Shown: piece after piece, positions 14,018-14,064 of the stretch
Layout: each line of letters begins with the position of its first letter
Position numbering within the stretch: position 1 is the stretch's first letter
DNA from: CAZFPN01 sp044370655
GTDB lineage: Bacteria > Pseudomonadota > Alphaproteobacteria > Rickettsiales > Deianiraeaceae
Length of the DNA: 14,064 bases
Direction of reading: 5' to 3'
NCBI GenBank assembly: GCA_044370655.1
Contig: JBILVD010000026.1
Location: 1 to 14,064, forward strand
Notes under the pieces: model-generated
Told to the model about the DNA's origin: nothing
The model's database searches: none
The model's input: the letters and a program-made list of their open reading frames with translations, nothing else
Made by a program: the position numbers and the translations under genes

Positions 14018-14064
14018 AAAACATTAAAGGTTTATTAAGGATTATTAGCAGAAGGCTTATTTTC
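13981..14064. repeat. 84-bp perfect inverted repeat, right copy
   Basis: This is the exact reverse complement of 9514-9597. It starts in the last 12 codons of ispG, covers the downstream spacer, and runs into a virB2 tail on the minus strand to the last base of the window. Confidence 0.97.
14035..14064 (-). CDS. 3' end of another virB2 copy (partial, runs off window)
   Basis: On the minus strand the final 30 bases encode Glu-Asn-Lys-Pro-Ser-Ala-Asn-Asn-Pro and a stop, identical to the tail of the virB2 fragment at 9514-9543. A further virB2-like gene or fragment therefore lies beyond the window, convergent with ispG and ending 17 bases after it. Whether it is intact cannot be seen. Confidence 0.6.
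   Translation of the reverse strand, partial: ENKPSANNP

Overview
The window is a strongly AT-rich, gene-dense stretch of bacterial chromosome. Its gene content points to an obligately host-associated alphaproteobacterium of the Rickettsiales type. The supporting genes are a Rickettsiales-style VirB2 (type IV secretion pilin) with remnants of further copies, a COQ9-family protein, an NDUFAF5/BioC-like methyltransferase, ATP synthase subunit c and NuoJ as isolated single genes, and an EamA transporter. Enolase and IspG (MEP isoprenoid pathway) argue against Rickettsia proper, which lacks both. An Anaplasmataceae-, Midichloriaceae- or basal-Rickettsiales-like organism fits better. This placement is inference from gene content only.

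Layout. Bases 1-1762 (+) hold an overlapping run: the 3' part of an unrecognised gene, a DivIC/FtsB-like division protein, and an EamA/DMT permease. Bases 1834-3527 (+) hold a promoter, atpE, folK, and a secreted protein with an HExxH zinc-protease signature. Bases 3500-7144 (-) form a compact operon read right to left: promoter, nuoJ, a small secreted Cys-containing protein, folC, a Nudix hydrolase and tsaD. All junctions are overlaps or very short gaps. Bases 7145-7742 are the only long gene-poor stretch, ending in an A/T dyad and the eno promoter. Bases 7743-9543 (+) hold eno and then a virB2 pilin gene with a rearranged 3' end. Bases 9590-11646 (-) hold coq9 and der. Bases 11690-14017 (+) hold the methyltransferase, lolA and ispG. 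The last 30 bases are the 3' end of another virB2 copy on the minus strand.

Most genes are housekeeping: folate (folK, folC), tRNA t6A (tsaD), isoprenoids (ispG), glycolysis/gluconeogenesis (eno), ribosome assembly (der), lipoprotein transport (lolA), cell division (ftsB/divIC-like) and respiration (atpE, nuoJ, coq9, possibly the methyltransferase).

The most notable signal is around virB2. The gene has a 12-bp in-frame minisatellite just after its signal peptide. Its 3' end has an out-of-frame 50-bp tandem duplication that replaces the C-terminal tail and leaves a second tail as a fragment. An exact 84-bp inverted repeat (9514-9597 and 13981-14064) links that fragment to the 3' end of ispG, where another virB2 tail begins. 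This looks like recent recombination among dispersed pilin gene copies, and it makes the der-to-ispG block a candidate invertible segment.
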